From positions 14,483,001 to 14,547,000 of the forward strand of contig LR990054.1 of assembly GCA_905147135.1 (NCBI GenBank): a DNA stretch of 64,000 nucleotides. Direction: 5' to 3'. Each line of letters begins with the position of its first letter. The stretch's first letter is position 1. The notes under the pieces were generated by a model. It was not told the origin of the DNA, ran no database searches, and worked only from the letters and a program-made list of their open reading frames with translations. This stretch comes from Blastobasis lacticolella (taxonomy: Eukaryota; Arthropoda; Insecta; Lepidoptera; Blastobasidae). The translations under genes were made by a program, and so were the position numbers. Shown here one piece after another: positions 45,310-56,139 of this stretch.

Positions 45310-46590
45310 TAAATCTATTTTTTATATAAAACTCCGCTAGCAATACCGCAGGTGTCTGTCACATTGCTCTATAAAGATAGAGTCGCGAATTACACTAACG
45401 ATGCTACTGACATGGTAATCGGCTCGTCAGTGTCTATTGTGCTTCTGTTCCCGCTGGAAAAAATACAGCTAAGCGCTAGTAGAAACTTTAGTAGGTTCCG
45501 CGTTAAAAGAACTGTTTAGAGTTGAGAGAAATAGTGCTTTGTGTGTGATGCGATCGAACTTGTTTAACTTGTATTTCTAGTGTTTTTTTTTGTTTTAAAT
45601 TCGAATACGAGTACTCTATGAACACTATTACTATTACTATCTTCTATACATTTTTTCTGTAACTCGAGTGTAACTTGTCATTCGTGAAAAACGAGGTTAC
45701 GGGGGGAGAATTTGTGAAGAACGTATTCCGAGGTTTCTATTTTGTATGAAAACTTGAATAGCGTCTATAGCGAAAGTATTTGAAATAAAATGGAGGATGT
45801 GCAAACTTTACGGAAAAATACCTAGTTCTGGCACAAACGAGACGTATCTTATATTACCAATATTAATAAATAATCAAATAATATCCATGTCTGATCGCGA
45901 TTCTAACTGTCAAACATACAAAAATTGTCAGTGTTATTATTCAGGCGGCGACTTATAAAAATATTGTTTTTTTTTTTATAATATTTGCTTTATTCAATTT
46001 TTGTAATCTTTAATCATATTATACATCTTTCGTTAATAATTAAAATTAGATATAAACGTGTATCATTGATATACGTCTATCAATTGGTCTATCAACTTAA
46101 TTTACTGATTATCGGTACACTTTACCATATTATCACCACGGTTACTATCGTGGGACGTAGGCATACGTAGGTAAGTAACACAGTCGTAGAATAATTTTTC
46201 TACGGTCAATAAAAAAAATACTGTTAGTCAAGTACACTGTAGTATATTGGATACACTGAAAACCAACGTTGTGGTTTGCGTCAAGCGGACTCAACATTAT
46301 GCTTAGGAGGGTCCACTTATGCTGGATGCCCACGAACAATGCCATTGGGACCCCTATAATCGTCTCTGTGTTTATACAGATTTTGTTAAATGTAAAATTA
46401 TTATGTAGTGGCGTCCATATGCAAACGTTTCTTTCTTTCTTTCTTTTAAGTATATGGAGCCCTCCAAATCTTCTAGGTATATCATTCGATTGAATGCCTC
46501 TTGTTTCTCTTATATCCCTGCTGCAAGCGATGGCTTGACGTAGTCAAGAACGATATGCGTGCCAACCACTAGGGTGTTTTTTTAAGTTAC
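45310..46590. other. intergenic AT-rich DNA, nothing recognised
   Basis: No supported gene. A (CTTT)n stretch lies near 46431-46446. Confidence 0.45.
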
Positions 46591-46594
46591 TCAG

Positions 46595-47160
46595 CAGACA
46601 AACGGGCAAGCGGGCCACCTGATGGAAAGTGGTCACCGCCGCCTATGGACATCAGCAACACCAGGGGAGTCACCAATGCGTTGCCCGCCTCTAAAGAGAC
46701 CTCTAATATACCTCTTGAACGATCCCATGTCATAGTCCAAAGGAAACACTGTGGCTGGGAGCTCATTCCACATCCGAATCGTACGAGCGAGAAACGTGCT
46801 TTCGAACCTTCGCGTGGTGACCAACGGGTCTACGTAGTGGGGATGAGTACCCAGCCTACGGCGGGTGGTGCGATGGCGGAATTGTGCTGTGGGCACTAGA
46901 TCGAAAATGTCCTCGGAACACTCCCCATTGTACAGCCGATAGAACACACACAGGGAGCCAAAGTCCCTTCGGTTAGCCAGTGGTTCTAACTTGCTTGTTT
47001 GTATGGGATCGTCGACAATTCGTACGGCGCGTCTCTGTACGGAGTCCAAAGGATTAAGCAGGTCGGCAGTTTCGCCGGCCCAAAGATGGGAACAATACTT
47101 AATATGAGGCCGCACCTGTGCCTTGTATAGCAACAGGCGCTGCCCTGGGGTGAAGTATAT
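46595..47160 (-). mobile_element. Jockey/CR1-group LINE, intact C-terminal block
   Basis: An open minus-strand frame of 178 codons (47169-46633) reads PGQRLLLYKAQVRPHIKYCS, HLWAGETADLLNPLDSVQRR and AVRIVDD. It then reads SLCVFYRLYNGECSEDIFDL, SFKRYIRGLFRGGQRIGD and a terminal VADVHRRR. This is the post-RT region of ORF2, followed by the shared 3' UTR (tttccatcaggtggcccgct) and an A-run. It is the least decayed LINE in the window and is 5' truncated at a palindrome. Confidence 0.88.
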
Positions 47161-47182
47161 ATACTTCAACCCAGGGCAGCGC
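47137..47182. repeat. 46-bp near-perfect palindrome at the LINE 5' break
   Basis: The arms gcgctgccctggggtgaagt plus ata and their complement pair with a single mismatch and no spacer. The left arm belongs to the LINE coding frame (PGQRL). The right arm is an inverted duplicate of it. Confidence 0.92.
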
Positions 47183-47189
47183 CCAGGGC

Positions 47190-47320
47190 GGGTATACTAC
47201 ACACTGCCGAAGACCGAGCGAAGTGGGCTAAAAATAGCAGGAAGGCGGACCCTGGGCCCTCGCGTGCTGCGCGGGGGCGCAACCGGGACATGACGCCAAG
47301 ATGATGATGATGATGATGTT
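47190..47320 (+). mobile_element. RTE-like LINE 3' end with (GAT)n tail
   Basis: The frame reads EDRAKWAKNSRKADPGPS, the terminal signature of RTE-like ORFs. The next bases, gggccctcgcg and cgcaaccgggacatgacgcc, lead into aagatgatgatgatgatgat. This last part matches the tail of SINE family A. Confidence 0.75.
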
Positions 47321-47329
47321 TTTCTTATA

Positions 47330-48320
47330 TCCATTTTAAAAATATATATTGTAGTCGTCCATCCATCCCGTGGGTATTCGACGCTAGTACGTGGTTACAT
47401 GAGCACATTTCCGATTTTTGGTCATCGGTTTTAGACATTCTTTGTAAATAAACACTATGCCATTCAACATAAAGAAATTATCTACAGTCATAATATTTGA
47501 AAAGTTAAAACTAGTTATCTATTTCAATAAATAAAGTATATACAAAATATATCAATACAGACACACGTCAAATCCCTTTTTCTTTCGTCGGGGCTTAAAA
47601 ATAAAAAGGTGATGAAATCTCTAATCTAACAAAGTTATCATTCTGACATTCAGCAAACTAAAATATGTTACTAAATTGTTATATATTATTTTATTTCACA
47701 ATGTTATTTATTGGTGCATTAAGAAACAGGAACACTGCAACAATTTCAAAGCAGAAACAAATAACCAAGAACGTAAACAGCGTAATCTAGCTCAACAAGG
47801 TTATAAAATCGTTAAAGATCTATTGATTGCAAGAGTCGTCGCTAGCGCTAGCACATTGGTCCGTAGCGATGGCACGAAGCGAACTAGCGGTGTTAGTTTC
47901 ACCAGGTTTTAACTATGTTTAAGAGTTCGCCCGCTTTACTCAAAGGCTTACTGGAAGCGCTGTGGGTACACCGCCTAAGAGAAAAGTCAACCTCTAATAA
48001 ACTTTAAAAGTCGATCTTTTCATTATTATGCATCCCTCGGTACGGAATAAGTCTTGCATTATTTAAAGCATGTAAACGTACTATTTTTATTTCCTCCAAA
48101 ACGTTACGGTTAAGGTTAATATTTAATACGAATGGGATTTATTTGAAAATAATATGAACGTCAAAATGTTTAGAAAAATATTGCGAAACCAAAGAGTATC
48201 TATTGCAATTTTCTATATTAAATTGTTATTTTAGTAAGAAAAGGGGTTGAAGAAAACATGATTAAGCAGATGCTATTTACTTTAAAAATCAAATCAAATT
48301 GCCGGTTAATTTAAGTTTGA
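47330..48320. other. intergenic DNA, nothing recognised
   Basis: AT-rich. The 78-codon frame at 47676-47912 has no context to support it. Confidence 0.45.
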
Positions 48321-48327
48321 AAATAAC

Positions 48328-48333
48328 TTTATT
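48328..48333 (-). terminator. poly(A) signal of the small secreted gene
   Basis: AATAAA on the minus strand, 56 bases beyond the stop codon of the gene at 48389-49527. Confidence 0.75.
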
Positions 48334-48388
48334 TGATGCAAATATGCTAGAAATCATTATTACTGTTGACTATTTGAACAACAGTATG

Positions 48389-49527
48389 TTACTTGCTAGG
48401 TATTTCAACCTCAGTCATGACAATGTTGATATGGAACTTCTGTCTGGTCAAGCTCCTGGTTCCATCGCTGTGATCAACCAGAGACCAGAGCTCGTATGTT
48501 CCGGAGCGGGTTTCAGGGACGCCTCTGAAGCCAACGGCGCAAGCGTTGAAAGGCTCGACGGCTTGAAGATACATGATGTTGGGATCAGGGATGTTGTTGT
48601 TAGGTGAAGCTTCATACATGTTCCCGTTGGGGAAAGTGATATGGCAAGAGACGAGGCTGTCGAACCACCATTTGGGAATGGTGATGGAGGCGCCGATTAG
48701 CTCATTGCTGATGTAGTTGCGGGTCTCGTCTTCGAGGAATATCTCGGTGACTGCCTGGCCTGGAACGACAAGTTTACAATGTTTAGAAATAGTCTAAGTA
48801 GCATTGCAACGAGCAACGAGAATTTGCAGGGGCAATGAAGACGTAACAATCAAAACAACAAGAAGCATCGGTAGCCTAGTGGTCTTACTCGTAAGCAACA
48901 GGTATCGGGTTCGAACTAACGCACATAACTCTTTTCTGAGTTATGTGCGTTAGTTAAATAATAACCGATCCTCTTACGGTGAGGGAAAACATCATGATAA
49001 AATTGAATTGAGAAGGACTGAAATTACTTGACCTTCAAAATCCTGGATCATGGTCAAGGCGTACCTTGGACGTAACAATGTGTAAAAGGAGATAGATAGG
49101 AGATAACTGATAAGTAATGGAATATATCATGTAATACTAGAAACTATTGACGATATTGATTGATTGCAAATTTTTTAGCATTTAAGGAAAATAAGGGCAA
49201 ATTAAATAGAATAAAATTACTGCTATATATGAGTTATAATAACGTAACCGAGGGTGTTAATCTAATACAAAATTATCAGGTACCACACGCGTTTCTTATA
49301 ATGATGTTTAATATCTGTAAAATCTGCTACAAGAAATAAACTTCCCAAAATGATGTTAATAAGATACACATCTTTATGAGGTACGGGTTCCTATTGTGGG
49401 ATGACTGTTTGATAAAACAGATAAGGATAATTGGATAAAACTTATACAATTAGATGAAATCCACGAATTACTAACCTTTAGCAAAGACTGCAGCAATCAA
49501 TAAGAACGACAAAAGTTTGGCAGCCAT
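48389..49527 (-). CDS. small secreted protein, 140 residues, family not recognised
   Basis: Two exons on the minus strand: 49527-49476 and 48759-48389. The phase-1 intron (716 bases) has donor gttagt and acceptor cgttccag. Exon 1 encodes MAAKLLSFLLIAAVFAK, a clear signal peptide. The mature part begins near QAVTEIFLEDETRNY, passes ASITIPKWWFDSLVSCHITF, PNGNMYEASPNNN, MYLQAVEPFNACAVGF and GTYELWSLVDHSDG, and ends MTEVEIPSK. There are only two cysteines (SCHITF and NACAVGF), which could form one disulfide. Alternating hydrophobic and polar stretches suggest a small beta-sandwich (inference). No catalytic motif is visible. The gene has TATA, initiator, splice and poly(A) signals and appears intact. 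The intron contains a degenerate SINE A at 48862-49075. Confidence 0.85.
48862..49075 (+). mobile_element. SINE family A, internally deleted, in the intron of the small secreted gene
   Basis: Head agcatcggtagcctagtggt and gggttcgaac, then ttttctgagttatgtgcgtt and ctcttacggtgagggaaaac, then a shortened body to ggatcatggtcaaggc. The middle section is missing. It is antisense to the gene. Confidence 0.75.
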
Positions 49528-49551
49528 CGCTATTGATTCAAACTGTGATGA

Positions 49552-49585
49552 ACTGATTTAATGTAATTTTGCAAATTTCTTTATA
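49552..49585 (-). promoter_or_regulatory. TATA plus initiator core promoter of the small secreted gene
   Basis: TATAAAG (49585-49579) lies 31 bases before the A (49554) of TCAGT (49556-49552). The leader before the ATG at 49527 is 27 bases. Confidence 0.78.
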
Positions 49586-49599
49586 AACTGTTGCAATCT

Positions 49600-51770
49600 T
49601 GATAACGTTGGGTGTTAGATTGATCTAATCACTGATTAACTTATCTTTTGACAAGTTCTTTTCCACTTTATGTATAATCGCTATAAATATGGTAATTTTG
49701 TTTGTTTGTAAAACATAATTGTATTTTTTTTATTATTCGTCGATATAGATACCATCGATAAACTGCAATGGATCCAATGGTGAAATATAAATCTTGTCAT
49801 TCTAGCGCACAAGCTTTCAAACCATCTATCGCACTAAATTTTAAACTTAACCCACAGCCAGCATCTTTTTAAAAGAACAGAACATACAAATTTGCAAATT
49901 GCACACATTCAGGTATATTTTGAAATAGGTATTCACATAATATAAATAGCATATATAGGTAAAATCTCAATGTTTTTGAAAAACGTGTTAAGTTGTATTG
50001 CATCCTTAACATTATTATAGAGGAAAATTTTGCATGTTCAGATTAATCTCCGAAACTGCTAAACTGATTTTGAAAATTATTTCTCTACTTGTCATCCCGG
50101 AAAATAATAGGGTACTACGGGATAGTTGAATGTTTACAGAAATCAGAACTGCGCGCGGAAACTCGTAGGGTTTAAGTTTATTATAGAGCAAAATAATAAT
50201 GACAAAATAAGTATATTTTGTAATTAATGTGTTTTGTTACTAAAACCTTTATTATTGTATTATTTACCTACGTAATGTAAGTAGATCTAGAGCTCTAGGT
50301 AAGTAATGTATTAAGCTAGCGTCCGCTTAAAAGGACACCTAATAGTCAAATATATCTTATAAAATGAACTTTTCAGGCTCAAATGGGTTTTGTTACTTTT
50401 GAGAACCGAGCTCGTGGTTATTTCTAAAAGACTTAAACAGTATTTTTATCAATATCAAAAAATGTGAAGCAGAATCATATACCCAAATACTATACAAGAC
50501 AAATGAATTTCTACATTAATAGAATAAGAGGTACTCAAGGATTTGTAAATTGCCTATTGTTGTATAGATCATAATCTGGGTTACGTGATTTTTGACGAAT
50601 AAAAGACTGATACAGATAGAAAAGTGGAGATTTTATTACCGCAATCAGTATCTATCTACATTGATCTTTATTTGATGTTATCAGTTCATAGTCCGTATTA
50701 TGTAGACGGTAATGACAGAATTGTTATAATCACTACCATGTGCCATTTGGAGTGAGTTAAAAATTGTATTTTTGTAATCGATTTAATACTTAAAGTTTTA
50801 CTACACAAATTTTGAAACATATTCAGTATTTGGTCGTTGACAAGATCGTTGACTGTGTTTGACTAATTATTAAAGGCTTTCTTTCTTCCAAAATGAAGAG
50901 AAATGTCATCGATGTTACCGTTATACAAAAGGAAGTTTCATTTGTTCCAGTTATTTTTACACCAAAAGTCACGGAGCTCACGATATCGGGCGATCACGTA
51001 CGTTTGAGGTTTCCTCGCTAGCAACTTCCTCTGGGACAAAAGACTTTCTAAAGGTTCAAAAATAGAATATCGGGAGTTCTTCGACAATTTTTGGTCGCAG
51101 CCGATTCTTTATCTGCAGATCGCCGGTTTCATAAATATGTTTTCGTGCTATTTTTCGCTGTATTCGTATTACTAAGAATAATATTATATCCTATAATTAA
51201 TGTGCATTAATTAATATTTCATAGGTAACGATCATTGAAAAAATTTAATCCAAATGTTTTGTGTTCTTTGGTATAGCAAGAGAATGCTTTTAATTAAAAG
51301 TAACAATCAATATCGGATCGGATTTTCTTTAAATTATTGTACGCTCACTTATTCTGCCTCATTACTTTTCATTTTACTATCAAAGGTTTATTAAGTCCGC
51401 CTTTCTACATATGTCTAATATTTATGTAAGCTGAATATTTTATTTTGGTTCAACAAAGAATATATTAATCATGAAATTAATCGGAATTAAATTAAAGCTA
51501 TATTTAAAAAGAAAAACGGATACAAGTTTAACAAATTCATAATCGTATAACTATCCAACAGGATACTCAAAGCGTTTGTAATTATTTTTTATTGCGTAAC
51601 TATAAATAAAAATAGTTTCCTAACGGTTAACTATGTTAAAATCTAGCATTACTACTTACTCATAGTATTAAGCGTTTCAATTTTTGACGGTGTTGCCCAC
51701 GTTTAGCCATCATATAAATATATAAGGTACCTAGTACAGGTTTTGTCTACAAAAAGCAACCAAAATCAAC
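49600..51770. other. intergenic AT-rich DNA, nothing firm
   Basis: A 42-codon frame at 50893-51021 (plus, MKRNVIDVTVIQKEVSF...) lies in a locally GC-richer patch but lacks promoter or splice support. No repeats were recognised. Confidence 0.4.
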
Positions 51771-51774
51771 AAAA

Positions 51775-52030
51775 ATAAAAAACTATTTTTTCATAGCAAG
51801 CTTTTAGGAAGGTACCTACTCATCAAGACCATTCCCAAGAGCCCAAACACGATGAGGTTATCTTATTGAGTGCATTAGGTCCCTTAACCACCTTTCGACT
51901 CCATCGTCAGACCAGCTCCATGGTACCATATTAATGCATCGTCATCAAAGTTACATAGCTATACCTTTAAGCTCAATCGGATACCAACAAATAGTCGAAA
52001 AATGGTTTGCAAATTTTGACGCACAACTTA
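51775..52030 (+). repeat. unclassified repeat, third copy of the 36-kb family
   Basis: Shares caagctttta, aagagcccaaacacgatgag and aagctcaatcggataccaac with 36421-36620. Confidence 0.65.
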
Positions 52031-52150
52031 CATAGATATGAGTACGCACAGTGCAAGTTAAATAAAAACTTGTAGGAAATAAATTTCTATTGTTTCTGAT
52101 TGTCCCGCTAATCAATAGAACAAAGCCCCACGCAGTGTAATAAAAAAAAT

Positions 52151-52470
52151 ATCATCTAAGCCTTAATGTCCCGGTTGTGCTCTCGAGAACGAGGGCCCGG
52201 GGTCCGCCTTGACCATGGTCCAGGATTTGACAATCAGGTAATTACAGTGGAGCGACTAACATCTGACCTCCGTAACCTTGCTACCAGGGGAGCCTGACCA
52301 GATTGGATCATGGTTACAAATTCAGTTGCCTGAATTTGCAGGTTTTATCACGATGTTTTCCCTCACCGTAAGAGCATGGGTTAGAATTCAACTAATGTAC
52401 ATGACTCAGAAAAGAGTCATTGGTACATGGCCGCAGCGGGATTCGAACCCGGTACCTCACGCTTACGTGT
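52151..52470 (-). mobile_element. SINE family A, head truncated
   Basis: Tail ttaatgtcccggttgtgctc, body attcagttgcctgaatttgc and B-box cgggattcgaacccgg are present. The A-box half is replaced after cgcttacg. Confidence 0.85.
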
Positions 52471-52639
52471 TGTATCATGTTCAGTATCATGGGTACTGCT
52501 GGTCACTGACCAAAATACATTCTGGTTACTACAACACAAGCCGATTTGCTTAGTGTGGAGCATAGATGACATACTCGTATGTCTATTAAAGCCATGAATT
52601 CCCATGAATGACCATGCCCAGTAGTGGCACAGTGATGGT

Positions 52640-52905
52640 GATGACTTCCCTCTTCACGATTTAGTTTTTCGCAAATGTGTTGTTTCGACCTATTTTTCAT
52701 AGCAGTGGCGTTCTTTCGCACTAGCGTTCGTCGAAAAAGTATTCTGTCGCTGCACTGTTTATCGCACTACCATTCCTTCGAACTTTCATTAATCGCACAA
52801 GCAATCTGTCGACCAACAGTTTATCGTAACTACGATCTTTCGAACCGTATTCTTCGCACGTTTGTATTTCGCAGTTCAATTACGCACTCGACGCACAGTG
52901 TCTGT
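52640..52905 (+). repeat. quasi-periodic TCGCAC/TTTCGAAC-rich tract
   Basis: Short phrases such as tctttcgcactagc, ctgtcgctgcactg, tttatcgcactacc, ccttcgaac and attaatcgcacaagc recur about every 18-24 bases. They look like decayed tandem units. The tract leads into a Helitron-like 3' region at 52920-53095. Confidence 0.55.
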
Positions 52906-52919
52906 CTGTCTATTCGCGA

Positions 52920-53095
52920 TAACCCCAAAAACTACTGAACGTAGGTACGTCGTGCGGGTTTTACCAACAGACAGAGTGAATTATGAGGAAGGTTGAGGTG
53001 TATTATTGGTTTAGGTTCCTACTTGGGCGCTATTATTACATAATACTAAAAACGCGATAGTTTGTTAGGTATTACGTGCAAAGCCGCGGGCAGAC
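52920..53095 (+). mobile_element. Helitron-like 3' region
   Basis: Phrases ccccaaaaactactgaacg, agacagagtgaattatgagg aaggttgaggtgtatt and the end cgtgcaaagccgcgggcaga match the common lepidopteran non-autonomous Helitron layout (family knowledge). The terminal CTAGT is not preserved. Confidence 0.5.
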
Positions 53096-53534
53096 GTTGG
53101 TACTTAATATTTTAGTACTCTGGAAGATACCTAGAATAAAATGTTAAAACTGTTTCCGAGTAACAAAACGTTCGCAATAAACATCTCCGCGACAAAACCC
53201 AGGACTGGAGTCCCGCGGGACAACCCTTGTTTATTCGATTTTTTATTCAACTTTTTATCGAGTTTCCGTCTGTTTTATAAAAAGTAGAAAGAAAAACATT
53301 TAAAGTTTAATTTTCAGGTAGATTTAGAAGCTAGCTAACAATGACACATTAGTCATGACACAACTCGATCTAAGTTACTACTAAGTTATTCATGAAGTGG
53401 TAAATTCACAAACGGATTTAGTTATGTATGGTATTACTCGTAGACGGGATGGGCGATGAAATACCGCTTTCCACAAGATGAGAGTCTGTCAGTCTGTCAC
53501 AGGAGAGTTTAATTAAACCTATTATTCTGAACAA

Positions 53535-53998
53535 TTGGGCCTCAAGTCCGCTATTTTTAGTCCGAGCGCGACTCGTATACTAGTAGAGTATCACTTGAGA
53601 CAAATTGGGTATTCCGCAAAAACTTGTAGGTAACCGCAATTGAGTTGTAATCTAATCGACTCTCAATCGAAGCTTTCCTTGGTATTGCCTTCTAAAATCT
53701 ATCTACCAAGAGGCAGAATCAATGAACGTGGAATTTGAACGATGGATCTGCTTAATATTTTTTATTTTATTTAAATTAAGTTGTTCGCAGTAAAACCTTT
53801 TTCAAATAAAATGAGAATAACGTTTTATCACATAATTAAATCGAGCTGCAATTGTAATCAATCAGTAAAAAATCAATTGAATTTGATTGGTCTTTTATTA
53901 GAAGCAGAATACCGAAAATGTGTCAAACTGCGATTAAGCTGCGTTTGCGAATTATAATTCGATCGAGCTATTAGTAAATTTGCGGACTCGAGGCCCTG
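53535..53998. mobile_element. MITE, CAGGGCCTC-type inverted ends
   Basis: Left gggcctcaagtccgctattt and right aaatttgcggactcgaggcc are inverted complements about 460 bases apart. The family is shared with 27690-27819. Confidence 0.6.
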
Positions 53999-54059
53999 TT
54001 GACATGAAACAGATTTATCATAGATGATATCAAGAAATTCATTCCTTATTACATCCATG

Positions 54060-55580
54060 GGTTACCGTATTATTCTGTAGTATACTGTGTAAGTTTCAAT
54101 GAATATCATGTTTATTTATTTATTTATGTACTTTGTTGTTTTTTCGAACAATTTTGATAGTTGTTCTTGTCAGCAAGAATTTTTTTCCTAAAGTGTCTGG
54201 TTAGGTAAGACCGAATTCCCGCAAACGACTCTATAATATAATCGCGCCGAGATCGCGCCTTAACGCGTCTACACATATCTCGCTCGACCCAAATATTGGT
54301 AAACCTCAATATAGAAGTTAGTACCATTATAGAAGTTCTTGATCATGATGGATAGAATAGTAGGTATCCCACCGGATTTCGCGCGAACATGAAATATTTC
54401 TGTATTACCTACTGATTTATTAGAAAGCCTTTTTGCATCAGAATCTGAATGAGAGACAATGCTAAAACAGTTTGCCTGAAAGTACTTGTATATAGTCGTT
54501 TGTTTCTCCTGAAGCAAGAAGTTTTAAAAGCTTTGAAACGGAGATGCAATTGAAAAGATGCAAATGGAATAAGGGTCTGGGTTTTCTTTTTTAAATATAG
54601 TTTAGTGTTTGTAAATAGTTGCTGCTCAACGTGTTAAGTTTTTAATATTTCAGATGTATTTCAACTTCCTCGTACACAAGCTGAAAGCAAAATAGTGATT
54701 TAAAAATTTAAATACCTTTTTAAATTAAAAGCAAAAATAATTAAACTTAGAGTAGAGTGTTGATACACGAGTAATCATTTCCGTTCCCGGTCCGAACCCA
54801 GCGATTAAAATAAAAATGAATATGTAAAAAATGATCATTATATTAACAAAGAGTTTATAATATCTTCTGGGATTAATAGTTACTAATGGCAACGATATAA
54901 TTTGATCCTAGAAAGCAACTTAAAGAAACGTTTTATGAAAAATTCTTTCCCGTAGATTTCATTGTGTGGGATGTCGTTGAGTAGGTCTTTTGGAATCATT
55001 ACGGGCATGTGTGAATCACGTGCCTTCCCCCTCCCTCGAACTACTTAAGAATACTCGGGTACGTGTGAAGTATTCAGTACATATTATTGATTTAAAATGA
55101 AAATATATGTTTTTAAATTATAATGAATTTCAATGGAATATCATCACACCTTCGTGGCCTCTTTTAATTTAACGAGAAGTAGTCGACCAACTTATGAAAT
55201 ATAGTTGTATTAGCAAACATTTCATACATATTGTATTTATATACATTTGAGCTAGGTACATTTGTAACTTTGTAATGTGCTTATAGTATCAGAAAGCTTT
55301 CTGTTGCACCCATATTATGACAAGCAAATACGGAACCCTACACTATTAGAAGCATTACACGTCTTCGCTGGTTTTTAGTAAATAGCAGATGTAGTCGTTC
55401 AGGTGCTAATGTAGAGCATAGTATCAAATGTATCGTAACTTCAAAGGTACGTGGAGTACACCGAAAGTTTTGCGTAACTCAGTAATAAAATAATTTACAT
55501 GGGAAGTAATAATATATTTACTGCTTTTCGAAATCCCTATTATATATATTTAAAACACTTTTTCATTCGGTCAAACCTTT
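54060..55580. other. intergenic AT-rich DNA, nothing firm
   Basis: A 41-codon minus-strand frame at 54883-55008 (MPVMIPKDLLNDIP...) is in a slightly GC-richer patch, without supporting signals. Confidence 0.4.
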
Positions 55581-55589
55581 TTTAAAAAC

Positions 55590-55870
55590 GTGAGGACCAT
55601 ATTGGTCTGAGGGCATGATTTTCACGTGCTGGTTGAATGCTATAACGGCCTCTTCCGGCCTCGTAAATGTCAAACTTTTATCAAGTCTTTGATTTTTAAG
55701 AAAATGAAGACATCGTATGTTGCTAGGTCTGGACTATGTGCGGGATGGGCTACTACCTCTACCTTTTCGGAGGCCGAAAATGACTGGTGTGTGCCGAAGC
55801 ATTGTCATGGTGCAATAAGATGCAACTTTATGGTCGTTTTCAAAAACACTGGACATAAAAATTGTGGTGT
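55590..55870 (-). mobile_element. mariner-type transposase remnant
   Basis: The minus-strand frames read LHHDNASAHTSHFRPP, then after a one-base shift VEVVAHPAHSPDLATYDVFI and FLKIKDLIKV. These correspond to the (H)xDNAxxHT and HPPYSPDLAPxDxxLFPxLK blocks of mariner transposases. Stops and the frameshift make it inactive. It ends 74 bases before a mariner-like MITE. Confidence 0.8.
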
Positions 55871-55943
55871 ACCATGAGTGGGCATTTACTGTCTTTTTTT
55901 CTTCAAGTGGAATTTATTTATTTATTTATAACTCTTTATTGTA

Positions 55944-56130
55944 CAGTCGAGTTCATTAATATATGAGCATTGCCAAGGCTTCAAATATAAATATACATGG
56001 AAGGGTACATATATATCTGAGCAGATGTACATATGTTTGATTGATGAATCTGCTCAGATATATAAGTACCCTTCCATGTACATTTATATTTGAAGCCTTG
56101 GTAATGCTCACATATTAATGAACTCGACTG
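55944..56130. mobile_element. 187-bp hairpin MITE with TA target duplication
   Basis: Two 82-base arms (55944-56025 and 56049-56130) pair with four mismatches around a 23-base loop. The termini are CAGTCGAG and CTCGACTG, and TA lies immediately outside each end. This is the structure expected of a Tc1/mariner-type MITE. Confidence 0.92.
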
Positions 56131-56139
56131 TACATACAA

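Noticed and set aside
46645..46899. 84-codon plus-strand frame
   Set aside because: Antisense shadow of the open LINE C-terminal block at 46633-47169.
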